Assembly (NCBI GenBank): GCA_023078555.1
Contig: CM041199.1
Coordinates: 6,453,315-6,517,314, forward strand
Source of the DNA: Ulva prolifera
Taxonomy: Eukaryota > Chlorophyta > Ulvophyceae > Ulvales > Ulvaceae
DNA: 64,000 bases
Reading direction: 5' to 3'
Shown: one piece after another, positions 63,919 through 64,000 of the stretch
How positions within the stretch are numbered: position 1 is the stretch's first letter
Layout of the letters: every line of letters begins with the position of its first letter
Notes under the pieces: model-generated
Databases searched by the model: none
The model's input: only the letters and a program-made list of their open reading frames with translations
Told to the model about the DNA's origin: nothing
Made by a program: the position numbers and the translations under genes

Positions 63919-64000
63919 GTACATCCTCTTATCGAGGATGCCCTAATATCCAATATCTTATACACACAGTTTTCAGTCGGTAGTAGCTGAGTGACCAATG

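Overview
The window is nuclear DNA of a eukaryote with spliced genes. Introns are mostly GT-AG and about 80 bp to 2.7 kb long. The genes combine a Tnp2-type transposase, a signal-peptide/beta-helix/TM/kinase receptor and small Cys-rich or Pro-rich surface proteins. The DNA is dense in transposon fragments, microsatellites and long poly-C/poly-G tracts. This suits a large, repeat-rich green alga (chlorophyte) best, but that is an inference from gene types and not a taxonomic assignment.

Layout. 0-11.6 kb: a probable Tnp2 (En/Spm-like) DNA transposon. It holds a multi-exon transposase gene (1002-6006, +) and a six-exon accessory gene of unknown function (7065-9827, +). Arrays of the motif GGTGCGC lie outside the genes on both sides, and a 17-bp direct repeat marks the outer edges. 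11.6-15.3 kb: no gene recognised; a 236-bp retroposed insertion and an inverted repeat pair. 15.4-31.3 kb (-): one large receptor-kinase gene (A). It has a signal peptide, two copies of a three-exon beta-helix-like module, a Pro-rich stalk, a TM helix, a Pro/Gly-rich cytoplasmic linker and a complete protein kinase domain. 32.2-35.1 kb (-): linker and kinase exons of a close paralogue (B) with the same exon boundaries. 35-41.5 kb: repeats, palindromes and poly-C tracts, no gene recognised. 41.7-43.1 kb (+): a compact two-exon gene for a small membrane protein with a Pro-rich tail. 44.2-47.8 kb (-): Ala-rich helical exons and an apparently decayed TM exon like that of A. 48.4-50 kb: a cluster of short 5'-truncated retroposon copies and a TAAGGAC-motif array. 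51.0 and 59.1 kb (+): two related Cys-rich secreted or surface proteins. They flank gene D (53.9-57.9 kb, +), an unrecognised multi-exon gene interrupted by an in-frame TGA and a 39-nt poly-C tract. 60.1-60.3 kb: a second TAAGGAC array. 61.9 kb to the end (+): the 5' half of a second, divergent Tnp2 transposase gene, cut by the window end.

Most distinctive observations: (1) two families of non-LTR-like 3' ends, both ending in TTGTA(A), whose insertions can be as short as 26-47 bp and are still bracketed by 9-16 bp target duplications; (2) the internally duplicated, phase-matched three-exon ectodomain module of receptor kinase A, next to its kinase paralogue B; (3) the poly-C tract that decides the reading frame of gene D; (4) motif arrays placed like the subterminal binding sites of Tnp2-type elements; (5) several perfect inverted repeats with very short loops. 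Exon borders were derived by eye from splice signals, phase and paralogue comparison; no search or transcript data were available.
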